A stretch of DNA of 64,000 nt from Teratosphaeria epicoccoides. Its lineage: Eukaryota; Ascomycota; Dothideomycetes; Mycosphaerellales; Teratosphaeriaceae. A program made the position numbers and the translations under genes. Below the pieces are notes generated by a model. That model was not told the origin of the DNA, ran no database searches, and worked only from the letters and a program-made list of their open reading frames with translations. The DNA lies in contig JADDMT010000005.1 in assembly GCA_021401465.1 (NCBI GenBank), positions 248,001-312,000 of the forward strand. Reading direction: 5' to 3'. Positions 39,795-50,787 of the stretch are shown here, piece after piece (within the stretch, counting starts at the first letter, position 1; each line of letters begins with the position of its first letter).

Positions 39795-41835
39795 CTATCC
39801 AAACTGGTAATGCATGCGATTGCGCATGGCCACAAGTTCCTCTTTAGCAGACTGATGCCGTGTTCTCTTTTTTGCACCCTGGTCCATCAGAACATTGCTG
39901 CTTCTAGGCGTGAGAGCAGGCCTCGAGACCCACGTAGAGCGCTCAAAGTCGATGACCACCAGTGTCTTGGACGCGATGTCAAAGACCATGTTTCGGGGTT
40001 CGGCGTCATTGTGTTGGATCTTCTGGCGATGGATCGCTATCAAGGCAGTTTCTGCAAGCTTCGGAAAGCAGGCTTGAGACGGTTTGTTCGACGGAGCCGA
40101 CAATGGTTGGCCGCCCCACCTCATCAGAAGTAAATGTGATAGTCGAGCACCGCCGTAGTGATAGAAACGCCTTAGTTTCAGTATTCCTAGACACACTGGA
40201 ACATGTGTTCCTTGCAGAGCCCGCAACTGCCGGTACATTTCTCACTCGTTACGGAGATGTACGAGGTTGTGCTCCTCACTTCCCTTAGCGACAAATGTGT
40301 AGCCGCAAGTCGTCAGACAGATCTTGAGCAGACATCCACGGGCTCCACGGAAGTTCAGCGGAAGACAGTTGGCGTCGGCGTCTGTATCGACCAGAAGTTG
40401 CTGCTTCACAGCTAGTAAGAAATCCCTTTTCCGCAGATGCTTGAAGCCGTGGTGTCGAGAATTGGGGCATTCGAGATCCAAATCACTGGCCTGCAGGAGG
40501 CCCAGTAAGCATTTGTGCGTGCAGTAAGGCACATCCCTAACACTTCTTCGCCCAACAGGATTGGCATTTTGCGCCCCATTGCCACGGTTGCTCGGCGCTC
40601 GTTGACCTCTGCTACGATTGCCTTCCCTTGCTTGCATTCGATGGTGGCGCTATTCGGATGGGCTTCCTGGTGATCCGGGCCCTTCTTCATCACTGCCGCT
40701 GCCAATCCCTCGTCCACGCTGAGGATCTTCATCGAGTCGACACTGTACACGGGTTTGAATGGGAGATCTGATTTGGTTGGTGCTTCGTGATGGGTTGTAC
40801 TCGCTGCAGTCCACATCCGTACGTATGGATTCGGGCATTGCATGAAGGATACTTTGTAGATCGACTTTCCATGGACTGAGTCGGTCCCTCCTCCGATGCC
40901 AATCTTGTGCCGGTCCGACTTCTCCGGCAGCCTGGACAATGAATACAAAAACTTGCGCGACTGCAGTCTGGTGCAGATGCCGCTGATCGTTCGTGCCGAC
41001 GTCCAGGCTTGGGATCCGAACGCTGAAGTAAAGGTCACTTGGATCGTCGCCGATACGCAGAAAAACATTGGCTTGACCAGTCGACAGGTATCCGTACCGA
41101 GTTCCTTGAGTGGCCGTATAGGAGAAGAGCTGCGTCAATGTTGCCGCCATGACATATCGGCACCACCAGTGTTGCCTCTCTTCCGCGTCCAAGGGTTCGT
41201 CAACCTGGCTGATGACATCTTTATAGGTCTGAATCCCCTGCTTAAGCCCAACAGAGATCGTGTGCGCACTAAGTTTGTGTGGTGGCTTGTACTCGATAGC
41301 AACGGACAGTCTACGTGAGCCATCGTCCTCCGACTGTAGTACGCAGAATTGAGCCGCCGTGCCCCGGTGTCGATATGGTGACTGTTGCGATACAAGGCGA
41401 TTCGTCGCACGATCGACCAGTTCTTCTCGCCGAGTCCGACGACGGAAGTCCGCTGAATGCGTGTGCTCATATGAGGTGAGCAGCGTGTGGGAGGTCAAAC
41501 ATATTCAAGAATCTGGTCAGGCGAGATGCAATGTCCGTACCTGTACTGAGTGTTGGGTGGGGTGGATGAACAGCAGTAGCGACCGCAACAGCGCTCTCTT
41601 CACCGTACGCTGCATCTGCAATGGGGCAAAAGTCTCCAGAGAGACTCTGGAGGGAGCTCTCGGGCGAGAGAGTTTCGAGAGGTTCGATCCACGCTGAGCC
41701 AGGAGGCTTATGATATGCTGAAAACTCGCAGGCCGCATACTCATCGGCGTGCGCGTAGAGAATTTTTGCGCCAGGATCTAGAGTTGGTGCCTGCTGTAGT
41801 CTGAAAGAAGTCCGGTGTCGTCTCTGAGGTCGCAA
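39795..41835 (-). pseudogene. Fungal kinase-like family gene with two in-frame stops
   Basis: The order of motifs is that of a large fungal family. An N-terminal half holds VAIEYKPPHKLSAHTI, ATLTQLFSYTATQGTRYGYL and STGQANVFLRI. Then come a disordered linker, YCTHKCLLGLLQASDLDLEC, and a protein-kinase-like C-terminal domain with GYTFVAKGSEE, YRQLRALQGTHVPVCLG, IQHNDAEPRNMVFD and LVVIDFERS. Everything from 41498 to 39795 lies in one frame except a TAG at 40650-40652 and a TGA at 40242-40244. The TGA falls between LRNE and EMYRQLR inside the kinase domain, and no intron removes it without deleting conserved sequence. The most N-terminal part (41467-41835) is in another frame, bridgeable by an 87-nt intron (GTACGG...TTCAG). 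I call it a recent pseudogene. Confidence 0.7.
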
Positions 41836-42058
41836 AGGTACTGTAGCGCCCTTACCTTGTTTTCATTATTAACGAAGTGTAGGGCCGCTCTTATAGAGAG
41901 CTCCAGACTGTGTCTGGGGTGGGAGATGATCGATGTCATTACTTGCCAAAATAATTCCGCGCTTGACTACCGTCTATGCCAGCAAAATGAAGAGGTCGAA
42001 GATGCGAAGCCTCAGGCAGCGCAGGGTCGAGTCAGATCAGGCCAGCTTGCGGTTCGGC

Positions 42059-42119
42059 GTCGTGCACGGCCGCGGAAATGGCAAGTGCGGTGCTTGCCAT
42101 TTCCGCGACCGTGCACGAC
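42059..42119. repeat. Near-perfect 27-bp stem, 7-nt loop inverted repeat
   Basis: Arms 42059-42085 and 42093-42119 are reverse complements at 26 of 27 positions; each contains GCGGAAATGGCAAG. The loop is TGCGGTG. It sits in the gap between the 3'-to-5' kinase-like pseudogene and the start of the 42193 gene, so a transcript on either strand would fold into a strong hairpin. The arms are GC-rich and have no obvious coding role. Confidence 0.85.
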
Positions 42120-42192
42120 CTGAGCTTGGCACCGCTCACATATGCTTGTTTACAGCTGCGTCTTCAAGAAAAAAAATAGACAGCCCCGCATC

Positions 42193-44586
42193 ATGCGCTG
42201 CCAAAAGCGAAGGCGAGAGGAAGAGGGAGAGGAGACGGACGAGACTGAGGATCCGTCCCACATGCGGATGCGAACATTCCAGACGATTCGCAAGTACTGC
42301 GATGACCAGTCGAATGCGGCACACGTCAAACAGCTCATGATAGCGTTCATGGAGAAGGAGTTCGCTCTACAAGGCGATGCTTACATGATCAAGCAATCGG
42401 CGAATGCGCACGGATTGACCTTCACTGGTTTGATGTCTACAGAAGAACTGGGCGAGTGGTGGAAGGTTGTGGACTACTGGGCGGAGGGGAGTGAAGGCGA
42501 GATGAGCGCGAGACACGAGAAGAAACGCCGTGGCGCGTGTACGCGCCGGTACGCCCCGGACATCTGGAGAGATACGTTCGAAACAATGAAGCGCTGGGGC
42601 ACTGACCATGTAGTGGACTGTGGATGGCTGCCCAAGCACCATGGCGACGATGGAAATGAAAGACGTAACTGGTTCCGTCTTCTGCACCGGGAAGCAAAGG
42701 CTGTCACACGCTGAGAAGAAGCTGTACGCAAGCTTAATCGCATACTCTGGGCCTGGGTCGGTGCGAAGAAGCCGATCACTCCGAGCAAGTTCAATCAGAG
42801 CAAATGCCTCGTTCAGCAAGGCCATCTTGAAGAGTTGGCGTTTTGGGAAGGCCAGACCAGTCACGACATGAAAAAGTCCATGTTCAAGACATCACTGCCG
42901 CACGAAGATCTGAGCTATGATGAAATGACCTATCTAGATCAACGGGGGATGGTGCTGGATCAGCGCGGACTTCTGCAGTGGAAAGGCGGCATGACTATGC
43001 AGAAGAGCATAAAGGACAAGGAGCGGCAGGCGACACAGACAGCGAACTCGCAAGGGAAGGGGAGGGCGGTCTTGGCGCTTAATTACGGCAAAGCAGTTGG
43101 GGCAGACGACGCTCGAGGAGTAGGAGAGCAAGCACGTAGCGTCAACCCGGTGGATGAGAGCAGCGATGAGGCCGAGAGCGAGCTGAGGAGGAGGCAGGCC
43201 AACGCTGAGCTAGGCAGGAAGCAGCCTGCCAGCTCTACGGATGGAAGCGGCGACGAGGATGAGAGCGAGAGGGGAGACCAGACCAACGGCCAGTGGGACC
43301 ATTTCCAGCCTTGCTGTAGCTCTGCCGAGGACGGCGGCCAGGATGACGGTAGCGACCCAAGTAACAGTAGCGACCTAAGTAACAGTAGCGACCTAGGTGA
43401 TAGTGGTGGCCAGGACCAGAGCGACGACCAGCACGAGAGCGACGGCAATGCAAGGCCAAACAACAACGATCCCAAGGCGCGAGGGTCCCTAGCACCCTGC
43501 CCAATGCCTTCTCTGTCCGAACTGCTGGACGACTGCGACACAGCCAAAAGGAAAGTCTCGATCGGATTGGAACGCCTACGAGATTCAGAGTACGAGGGCG
43601 CTCGGGAGAGGTATACAAACGCGGTAGAATGGTGGAAGCGCGCCAGACTCGCAGGAGAAGGAAGACTAGATGACATGCAACCCGGTTTCCAGGACAGCCA
43701 CTGCGACGTCTTTGTGCTTGGCTCGCTGTGCGAGCTTCTGAAGGCTCTCGAGTCCGGCTTCCCACTTGACAAACCGATAGTCGTCCGGGACACGATTAGC
43801 GCCGACTCGTCGATCACGATGGCCCAATATACCGAAGAGCTGATTACCTGCGAAGACGAAGTCGAGGTTCAGCAGCTCGCTAGCCCTTTGCCTGCAAGGG
43901 AGGCAACTAAGAAGGCAGTGCAGATCATTCAGCAGGAATTGGCTGACCCAGCAGGGTACACAGCGAAAGCTCCGCCGAAAAATTTTCTGAACCTGCGGGA
44001 CCATGCCCGGGTACAGAAGCCTGGGATCTTTGATCATCATCGGCTACGCATACTACCCATGCTCGGCAGAATGGCCCAGCAACATCCGGGAAAGATAATG
44101 ACCGCCCAGCCGACAGATATCTCCTCTTGTGAAGCTTTCAATCTCCTCGCAAGCACGTTGTGCTATCACGGACCGCATGCATTCGTTCTCTCGTCTTTGT
44201 CGTGCCATCGTGAACCACGTGCACGAGCTGTCTCGGCTTGTTCAGTCAAACTTGCAGAAATTGCGAAGGCGCGTCCATCCAGCGGAAAAAGACAGCCAGG
44301 CGCGATGCTCTCGGATCTCAGCAAGCCAATGATCCTGGACTTACTTGAGAAGGTCCAGAACGGACTCATTTCCAGCTTTTTGAGCAACTTCAAGTGCTGT
44401 ACGACCGCACGAGTCGCGTATGTGAACGTCTGCACCATGCGCAATGAGCATCCTGGCAAGATCTGGTCGATCATTTCTTGCAACCTCATGGAGTGCGGTG
44501 CCAAGACCAGTGACTTTGTAGCATTCGTAAGCCAGCGGACAGTCTTGCCACATCCGAGCATTGACGTCAGGCTGACAGTAGTCTAG
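42193..44586 (+). CDS. Long unknown protein, one in-frame TGA or a 51-nt intron
   Basis: One frame runs from 42142 to 44586 and is broken only by TGA at 42712-42714. The ATG at 42193 (MRCQKRRREEEGEE) is the likely start. Part 1 contains HVKQLMIAFMEKEFALQGD and MSTEELGEWWKVVDYW. After the stop the sequence continues naturally (RKLNRILWAWVGAKKP). An intron from 42665 to 42715 (GTAACT...CTGAG, 51 nt) would remove the stop in phase; its branch site is weak. The middle is an acidic Ser/Asp/Asn-rich stretch with an 18-bp repeat, followed by a folded-looking part (residues beyond about 420). The last 246 bp (44341-44586) overlap the antisense ankyrin gene, so the true 3' end may be earlier. No domain is recognised. 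Confidence 0.5.
43357..43398 (+). repeat. In-gene 18-bp tandem repeat coding SNSSDL
   Basis: Two full copies and one degenerate copy of an 18-bp unit (AGTAACAGTAGCGACCTA) encode SNSSDLSNSSDLGDSGG within the acidic middle of the unknown protein. Being a multiple of three it can expand without breaking the frame. Confidence 0.75.
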
Positions 44587-45275
44587 TATCAGGCAGAGAA
44601 CTTCGCTGCTCTCATCGTCTATTCGTTGTGCTGCAAAGTGCAGCAACTGGCCTTGTAAAGTCGTTGTGTCCGGACAGTTCTGTAAAAGCATCTTAACGAT
44701 CGACGATGGAGCCCTAGCAACGGCGGTAGAGAGTGGAGTGGTTCCCAATTGACAAGGCATGTCCGGATCGGCTCCATTCTTGAGGAACCAGGACACCAGC
44801 GAGGGTTCCGGGTTTGTTGCAATGGCCAACCTTCACCGCGGGTTAGCGAAGAAGACTACATATACTCACGAAGGACGTACGATAACCATGGTGGTATACA
44901 CCATGCCTCTTCACAATTGATCTCCCAACCATGCTCGATGAACATTGAAAGAATGCGTAAAGAGTTTCGCTGAAGTGCGGGCTTGATGACTAGCGCACTG
45001 AGAGGTACGCCGGCAACGAGCAGCATCCGTATCAAATCATATGCCTCCGATTCCACGGCGCCAAGGAGACACAACTGCAGATTTTCAACAGCCGTACCAG
45101 CTCGCTTCAAGTTTTCGATGCATAGCGAAGCATGGTGTATGTCGCCGGATTTGCAGGCTTGTTGGGCATCTTCAATTTTCCGGTCCGCTGGCTCGAAGAG
45201 CAGATGTTGCATCTCTGCACTCGTAATCACAGGAGAGTCTTCAGCGCACTCGAAGTTGGGTATAGTATCATTCAT
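44341..45275 (-). CDS. Ankyrin-repeat protein
   Basis: Exons 44881-45275 and 44341-44830, joined across a 50-nt intron (GTACGT...TGAAG), give 294 residues in phase. The second exon holds ankyrin repeats: SLVSWFLKNGADPDMPC, GTTPLSTAVARAPSSIVKML, LLHFAAQRID, GTALHEVARNDRPDLARMLI and DVHIRDSCGRTALEVAQKAG. The N-terminal half is helical and may include degenerate repeats (YDLIRMLLVAGVPLSALVI). Such proteins are generic protein-binding scaffolds and the partner is unknown. A TATA-like TATATAT lies 60 bp upstream (45335-45341). Its 3' third is antisense to the end of the 42193-44586 frame. Confidence 0.85.
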
Positions 45276-45334
45276 GATTGGTGTTGGATTTTAAGTTCGT
45301 ACGTACTCAAACGAGAGAGGGTGGGGTGAGGAGC

Positions 45335-45341
45335 TATATAT
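45335..45341 (-). promoter_or_regulatory. TATA box candidate for the ankyrin gene
   Basis: TATATAT lies 60 bp upstream of the ATG at 45275 and is embedded in a palindrome-like GAGCTATATATGAGCTC. Confidence 0.5.
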
Positions 45342-47173
45342 GAGCTCGTGAAGTTGGGAGCACTGACCACCACCCTCAATTGATCAGCTCAACGGCCAAG
45401 GAGCTAGAGCTGCCGCCAGACAGTCTGCAGAACTCGCGCCAAACAGCAAACATTCAAGGATTTAGACCACAAAACCTCCTTCGAGACGATTATGTTCTTG
45501 GATGACCAACGTAGGCCGCATTGAAACGTCGATTATTGAAGGTAGAACTCCCTACATTGCGTATTACGAGCCAAAAGCACGTGACACGGTTTGAGCAATG
45601 CTCTTGGCATAACAAGACGAGCGTATCTCGCATACCTTTGCACCGCGAGGATAGCGATGGGAACGACAAGCGCGAGCGTCGCACACATCGCTAACAACGC
45701 GAGTATCGCGTTGACGAATTACGAACGGTGTATAGAACCTACACAAGTTCCCCTGTGGAGTCTTTTGTTCAACTCATGTTGCAATCTAACCGAAAGGTTT
45801 ACACCACTCAGAAGTCTTTGTCCTTACCGAAAGCACCCTTGTCTATCAATTCGATCTCGACTCCGCCCGAGTACCAATCGTGATCTCTTGGATATCACGT
45901 GAGCGAAATCGACAGCGTCAGCACGTGATCGAGACCGAAGGTCCAACTTCGGACCATCTGCTTCGTAATGGCTGGCGATGAGGTCCACCAGTACGTGGTG
46001 CCGGCTACGAACCTGTCACTGCGCAGCAGTTGACAGAGCCATGCGATCCCCTCCTTTTCGCCGCAGAACGACAAGCACAGCAGGACACATCAGCCTGCGC
46101 CGCCCAGCGCGACTCTCGATCATCGGGCACCTCCACCTAGTCGCAGACCTTCCGGCATCGCGATACGCTGCACACGACCGCAGCCACCAGGACCTGCAGT
46201 CAACCAGCTTACCTACCTCCCGCCCGCCGACGATATCCTTGGTCGATCCGTTACGAGGCGGAAACCCGGGTTTGGTCGCCCCGGGACCGTAGCCCCTGCA
46301 TGTAGTCGCAGTGAGGTTCACTACGCACGGAAGAACGAGAGGATGGAAGAGACGGGTAGACAGGAGGATAGCGGCCGTTTGAAAACCATGGCATAGGATG
46401 CGCCAAGATCGCGCGCAGCGTGGAGCATATCGGAGGGGAGACCCCACTAGGTGAAAGGCCCGCTTTGTAAGGGGGTCAAGTAAGGGCGCGCGACAGGCTC
46501 GACAAAGCGACAACGGGACACAGACAAGATGCAGAACGAGGCACAACATACCGTCGATCGCTTGGGGTAGGACTATACAAGATGTCGAAGCCAGCGGTGC
46601 CTTGCTATCCGCCCAATCCCGCGGCGTCGGCGGTCCACATATCAGGCAGACATCCACAAGACGGACACAATCTCTACAGACAACACAAAGGGGGCACAGG
46701 CGGGTGAGCGTTTGGGGCCGCCGTAGATCGTCTAACGGTTTTGGCAGAATCACTGGTTGCAGGGCCCTCGGCCACTCATGCAGAAGAAGGAGTTTTCATC
46801 CGAGCTTCGGCCACGGTTTTCCTCCTTACATACTCTTCCATAGTAGCAACCCGCATGGATCCGTAAGGGAGCCACATCGGTGTAAGAACGAATAATAATA
46901 ATCAATCATCTGCTTCGTAACCACGCACGAAAAGTGTCTTACAAAGTGGATGTTCTCGAGGCTGCAGAAACGGCCGATAGGAGTGTAGAATGAATAACAA
47001 TTGACAAGTTCAGGGTTTGTCAGTGTACATTTGGCGCTTTACGTAGAGCTATTGAATCTGTGCAATGTGGATGGGAACGCTCATCGACCTCCGTGAAAGT
47101 TGAACAAAATGATATCGAGACTCTTTGGATCATAGTCGCTGTACCTGAATCGATTTGCTAGGTAGCAAGATGA
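45342..47173. other. Intergenic, 1.8 kb, no supported gene
   Basis: Long open frames occur on both strands around 45978-46753, but the segment is GC-rich and frames overlap symmetrically, so their length alone is weak evidence. No motif, intron structure or repeat was recognised. Reverse-transcriptase or integrase motifs were looked for and not seen. Confidence 0.4.
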
Positions 47174-47825
47174 TCAAGGATACAGCCTGACTGTTCCTGT
47201 CATTGTGGACATATATACTACAGGCATGAACCCTACTCTTGCTGCGTGTATAATGACGGACGTGTGCCCTTCTGGTCGATCTTGTGCGGCTGTGACATTA
47301 TAGCTCTTCCAGGTCACAGGAAGCTCGAGCTGAGAAAAGAATGTGTTGATCTGTCGGATGACGTCTGCCATCGTGGGTGTGCCGTTGAAGATACCAGCAA
47401 TGACAATGGTCTGACTGAGGTCGAATTTCGATTGATGAGCGCGATACAGCTGTGCGATAGCGGAGAGCAAGGCTCGCCCATTCGCCAGTGCTGCATTTGG
47501 CGATTGCTCGACTGACTGTACCGTCGAACCTGGTGCTACAGGGGCAATATGTGCCAGTATTCCGGCCTGAGGGGAGATTATTGCGATAGCTGTACAACTG
47601 TTGAGAAAGCCAGTTGCTAAGTATCGAACATTCGTTTCCGGTGGCCAGAAGGCAATCCTGACTCCGTTCATAGGCACGATGATTCTTTCGTCTTGTCGAA
47701 CACCATTCCGGCAATGCAGGAGGTCGGCAAAAAAACTTGCCATTGCTGTTGGATTTCCTGCAACAGATGTTAGTGCGTCTGCTCGGCGAGGGGAATCGTA
47801 CAGGTTAGTGCGTACCAAGAAGCAT
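47174..47825 (-). CDS. Hypothetical protein, 197 aa
   Basis: A tiny first exon (47816-47825, ATGCTTCTTG) joins across a 58-nt intron (GTACGC...TTGCAG) to 47174-47757, giving MLLGNPTAMASFFADLLHC. The body includes MNGVRIAFWPPETNVRYLAT, GFLNSCTAIAIISPQAGILA, an IVIAGIFNGTPTMADVIRQI strand-helix and PEGHTSVIIHAARVG. The NSCTAIAIISPQAGILAHI segment is loosely reminiscent of CheD-type deamidases, but this is only an impression. No signal peptide or membrane segment. Probably a cytosolic lineage-restricted protein. The micro-exon is supported only by phase and splice consensus. Confidence 0.62.
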
Positions 47826-48056
47826 GTCGCGCACGTTGACGTCTAGCTGCCCCGATCACCATTCGATTCGCATGCGGTCTCTAACAACGTACGAAGTCCT
47901 TGACAGATTTCCTCAACTCCCAACCTGTTTAAGTCACCCGATAGCACAGCAGATCCTTGGATTGGAAGAGTTACCAGGTCGTATAGCGTGCTTGCATTCC
48001 TGTCGCTCGTGTGTTGTTACCTTCCCTAATAATGCTGACCGCGGTTTTGCCCGCTT

Positions 48057-48345
48057 CTACCACCTCTCTTGCCAGCTGCTTGACCTCTTCTCCGGCTGCA
48101 GTGTACCTGCAGACTTTGCCTCTGTTTGCATAACCTTCAGGCTATCGTGGATGGTGGACAAGTCGGGGACGTCCGGGGTCCTTGCCAGGAGCGAGACCAT
48201 CCCATGGAAAACGAACTTGACTTGCTTGGGCGGTGCTGACTGGTCGGGCGAGCTATCCATGCTCGCCAGTGCGTCTCGAAGGTACTTCGTGAGCTTCGTG
48301 GCATGCTCTCGACGCTCCAGACGCGCAGGGCGGCGCGCCTGACTT
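48057..48345 (-). pseudogene. Truncated coding fragment, possible repeat-derived
   Basis: One minus-strand frame between two stops reads HATKLTKYLRDALASMDSSP, then PPKQVKFVFHGMVSLLARTP and IHDSLKVMQTEAKSAGTLQP. It has protein-like composition but no start, and it ends at a TAG after about 90 codons. It looks like a decayed piece of a larger helical protein, perhaps of a repetitive (gag-like or multicopy) family; that origin is a guess. Confidence 0.35.
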
Positions 48346-48665
48346 CACAGCACTTCAGATCCTCAAGAGGGCGTTTACGCACTACTGAACAACTGAATTC
48401 CGAAAATTGAATCTCTCGCTAAGTTGATGTTTTCCCAAAAGTTGAGTCACTCGCTGTGTTGACTGTTCGTGGACCCTGTTGGTACACGTGTCGAAGCTGA
48501 TCAGGCATGAACGGTGCACGTGAGGAGCTGCGCTGAGCCCCGCTTTGATATCTTTTTGGCTACATCGCGTACAGGGACTCCATCCTGCACGAAACCGAGC
48601 GAACACACTCTGGATTGAAGCAGTACCAACATCCAATCATCGACACACTCATTTCGCGACAAGCC

Positions 48666-49035
48666 ATGGCGAGGTCTGAAGCAAGTATTTCGTCTAAGTT
48701 GGCAGATGAAGCACGGGAGGAGTTAGAAAGAGACAACCAAGAAGCCATAGCCGCTGCAAGAGCGACTGCAACACGAACAAGCACTCCGTTGAACCTCAAG
48801 ACCCCCGCCGAGTCGGCAAAGCTTCAAGCGGCATACACAGACTTCGCAGCGGTACGTCTACCAACGCAGCAATAAGATCAAGCCATGACATGCTGTTTGT
48901 GCCGTCAGAAAGCACTTTCGACAGTCCGCCATTGCATTTCCACCTCGTATCCATAAACCAGGTGAAACTAGAAAGCATGAGCCGATATTGCCTGACTTCT
49001 ACGGAGTCGCTATCACCACACGAAGGCATATGTAA
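48666..49035 (+). CDS. Small helical hypothetical protein
   Basis: Exons 48666-48851 and 48913-49035 join in phase (102 residues). The donor is GTACGT and the acceptor AAAG, a weak but permitted AG. The first exon is a charged helix (ISSKLADEAREELERDNQEA). The second is basic (IHKPGETRKHEPILPDFYG) and ends TTRRHM. Without splicing, the first exon stops after a few codons. An in-frame ATG at 48615 is an alternative start. No domain is recognised. Confidence 0.42.
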
Positions 49036-49092
49036 GTCCCTGAACCTGCATGTTCGCCTTCACTGGTCCGCCTTCGTTCACCGCTCTTTTCC

Positions 49093-50787
49093 ATGGAACC
49101 ACGCATCATTCCTTACATCGTTTGCTCCTCCTTGTGCTTTGCATGCATCTGCGTCCAGTTATTCTTGCTAATACGCCAGATAATGCACACTGTACCTGCC
49201 GATTCAAGGCGTTCCATAGGGACGGAGCTGCCTCGCCCACCCCCAGAGTTGCTGCGAGCAAAGCAGATCTTATCCGTGATCACTGCGGTATCTGGACTCG
49301 CATACTGCGGCTGCAACCTCGTTCTTTGAAGCGAAGGTAGCTCATGCGCTGTGAGTTTATTTCGAGTAATCGCTGATCGTGTCACTGAGAAGCGCGTAGG
49401 AATATGTAGCTCGCATCATTCTGGCCTTTGTTGTGCTGCTCAGCGAGTGTACCACCGTTGCAGAGTTCGCTTATTTGTCGTGGGCCACGTACCGTGCGCG
49501 GGTGCCTTGCGTCTGGTCCTGCATCCTGGCAACCGGCATCGCGTCCGTCACTTTGCGAATACTGGCGATCCGGTCCGAAGTACGCGAATATCATTGCTAT
49601 TCCAAACTGTATCAACGGCTGATCGATCTCCTAGCTGCTCGGCTCGCTGGCCCTCTGGTTTCCGCCGGCACTTTCGTCCATCGCGAAGGCAGTCATACTT
49701 GTATTACAAATCTTGTTGGTGGAGAAAACCAGTCTCACCCCTAGCAACAGGGCGCATGTGGTGATCGCGCTAGCCAGCCGCCAATTGTGAGTTCTCGGCG
49801 AACGATGGTAATGACTTGGCTGACATCGAGCAGTAGCGTGTTCCCTTTCTGGGCTTGGGTCGGTCTTTCGGATCAACCGATTGTCGTGCTGGTGTTCCAG
49901 CATATCCAGATCTTGATTGACACCCATGATCCATCACTTTGGCCCAGATCGATGTGGAGACGACAAACACATCCGAAGGCTGACGTGCTAAAACTGGCCG
50001 ATCAGCCACCGAGACAAGACGCCTTATGCGAGCACAGTGGAAAAGGTGATTCCACGAGAGAGCTTATTTCCGCACATTCCAACGAGGCATCTTCCAAGGC
50101 TGCATTTGAGTTTGATCATGAGTGTTGAAGAGGAAGTGTAGTTGTCCGGCCTATCGATGTGAAACAGCGCGTCAAGGACAACGTCTGCATTCACTGTTTT
50201 CCGGTGTATATTAGAGTCTGCTCCTTAACGTACCTCAAGTATTTGCGCCTGTACAGGGGATTGTGAAGAGATTCGTGGTGACACGCTCGGCCTCTACTTC
50301 CTCGACGAGTACCGCCATGACTGTCAGATTGATCACGAGCAGACCCCAAAAGGCTCGAATTTGTCGCATTCGGTATCCAGGATCGCAGCATGGATTGAAT
50401 GGTTGGGAGCTCCCGCCGAACATTCCGGGATACCAGTGGATCATACATCAACGGAGCTATACAGTAGGTCGCCCAAGTCCCTGACCCGTTCGCGGGCGGC
50501 TGAGAGCCTCGCAGCGTTCGATGATCTTGCGTGATGCCGGTGCACAGATCATATTTCTGCTCATGGCATGGGGCGCTCTCCAGACGTGGATCCCAACGAA
50601 CAAGCAATGCGGTTACGGCTTAGCGCTCGGACTTCTCGTCATTTGCGCGGTTGCAATCCAAACCAAGTTCCTCGTCGTCCGGCTGGGGGCCGAGGATTGT
50701 TGGTATCATGTGGAGACGGCGGTTGGTGAGGAAGGAAGCAGGAGAGAGGATGGATGCCAGTATGTGGTCAGTCAAAGTCAGGTGTGA
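49093..50787 (+). CDS. Probable multi-exon polytopic membrane protein, exon map unresolved
   Basis: Plus-strand exon-like blocks in different frames are strongly hydrophobic. They include MEPRIIPYIVCSSLCFACIC (49093), RIILAFVVLLSECTTVAEF (about 49400), KAVILVLQILLVEKT (about 49690), FPFWAWVGLSDQPIVVLVFQ after a GTGAGT...CAG intron at 49787-49831, and GAQIIFLLMAWGALQTWIP with GYGLALGLLVICAVAIQTKF (50521-50680). Several consensus splice sites lie between them, for example GTAGGT at 50463 and CTCGCAG before 50513. Together they suggest one membrane protein with at least six spans ending at 50787, or two adjacent genes. I could not close every junction in phase, so degeneration is also possible. 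Confidence 0.38.

Noticed and set aside
41640..41695. tRNA-like B-box word (GGTTCGATCC) near 41675
   Set aside because: No matching T-stem, A box or acceptor stem could be folded. The sequence is accounted for as part of the kinase-like pseudogene.
42712..42714. Programmed stop-codon readthrough at the TGA of the 42193 gene (and at 40242 in the kinase-like gene)
   Set aside because: The base following TGA is G, not the CTA context known for efficient fungal readthrough. Intron or nonsense explanations are simpler.
45978..46753. Long open frames on both strands suggestive of a gene
   Set aside because: The region is GC-rich, so stop codons are scarce by chance. Frames on opposite strands mirror each other, and no motif, splice pattern or start context favours either.
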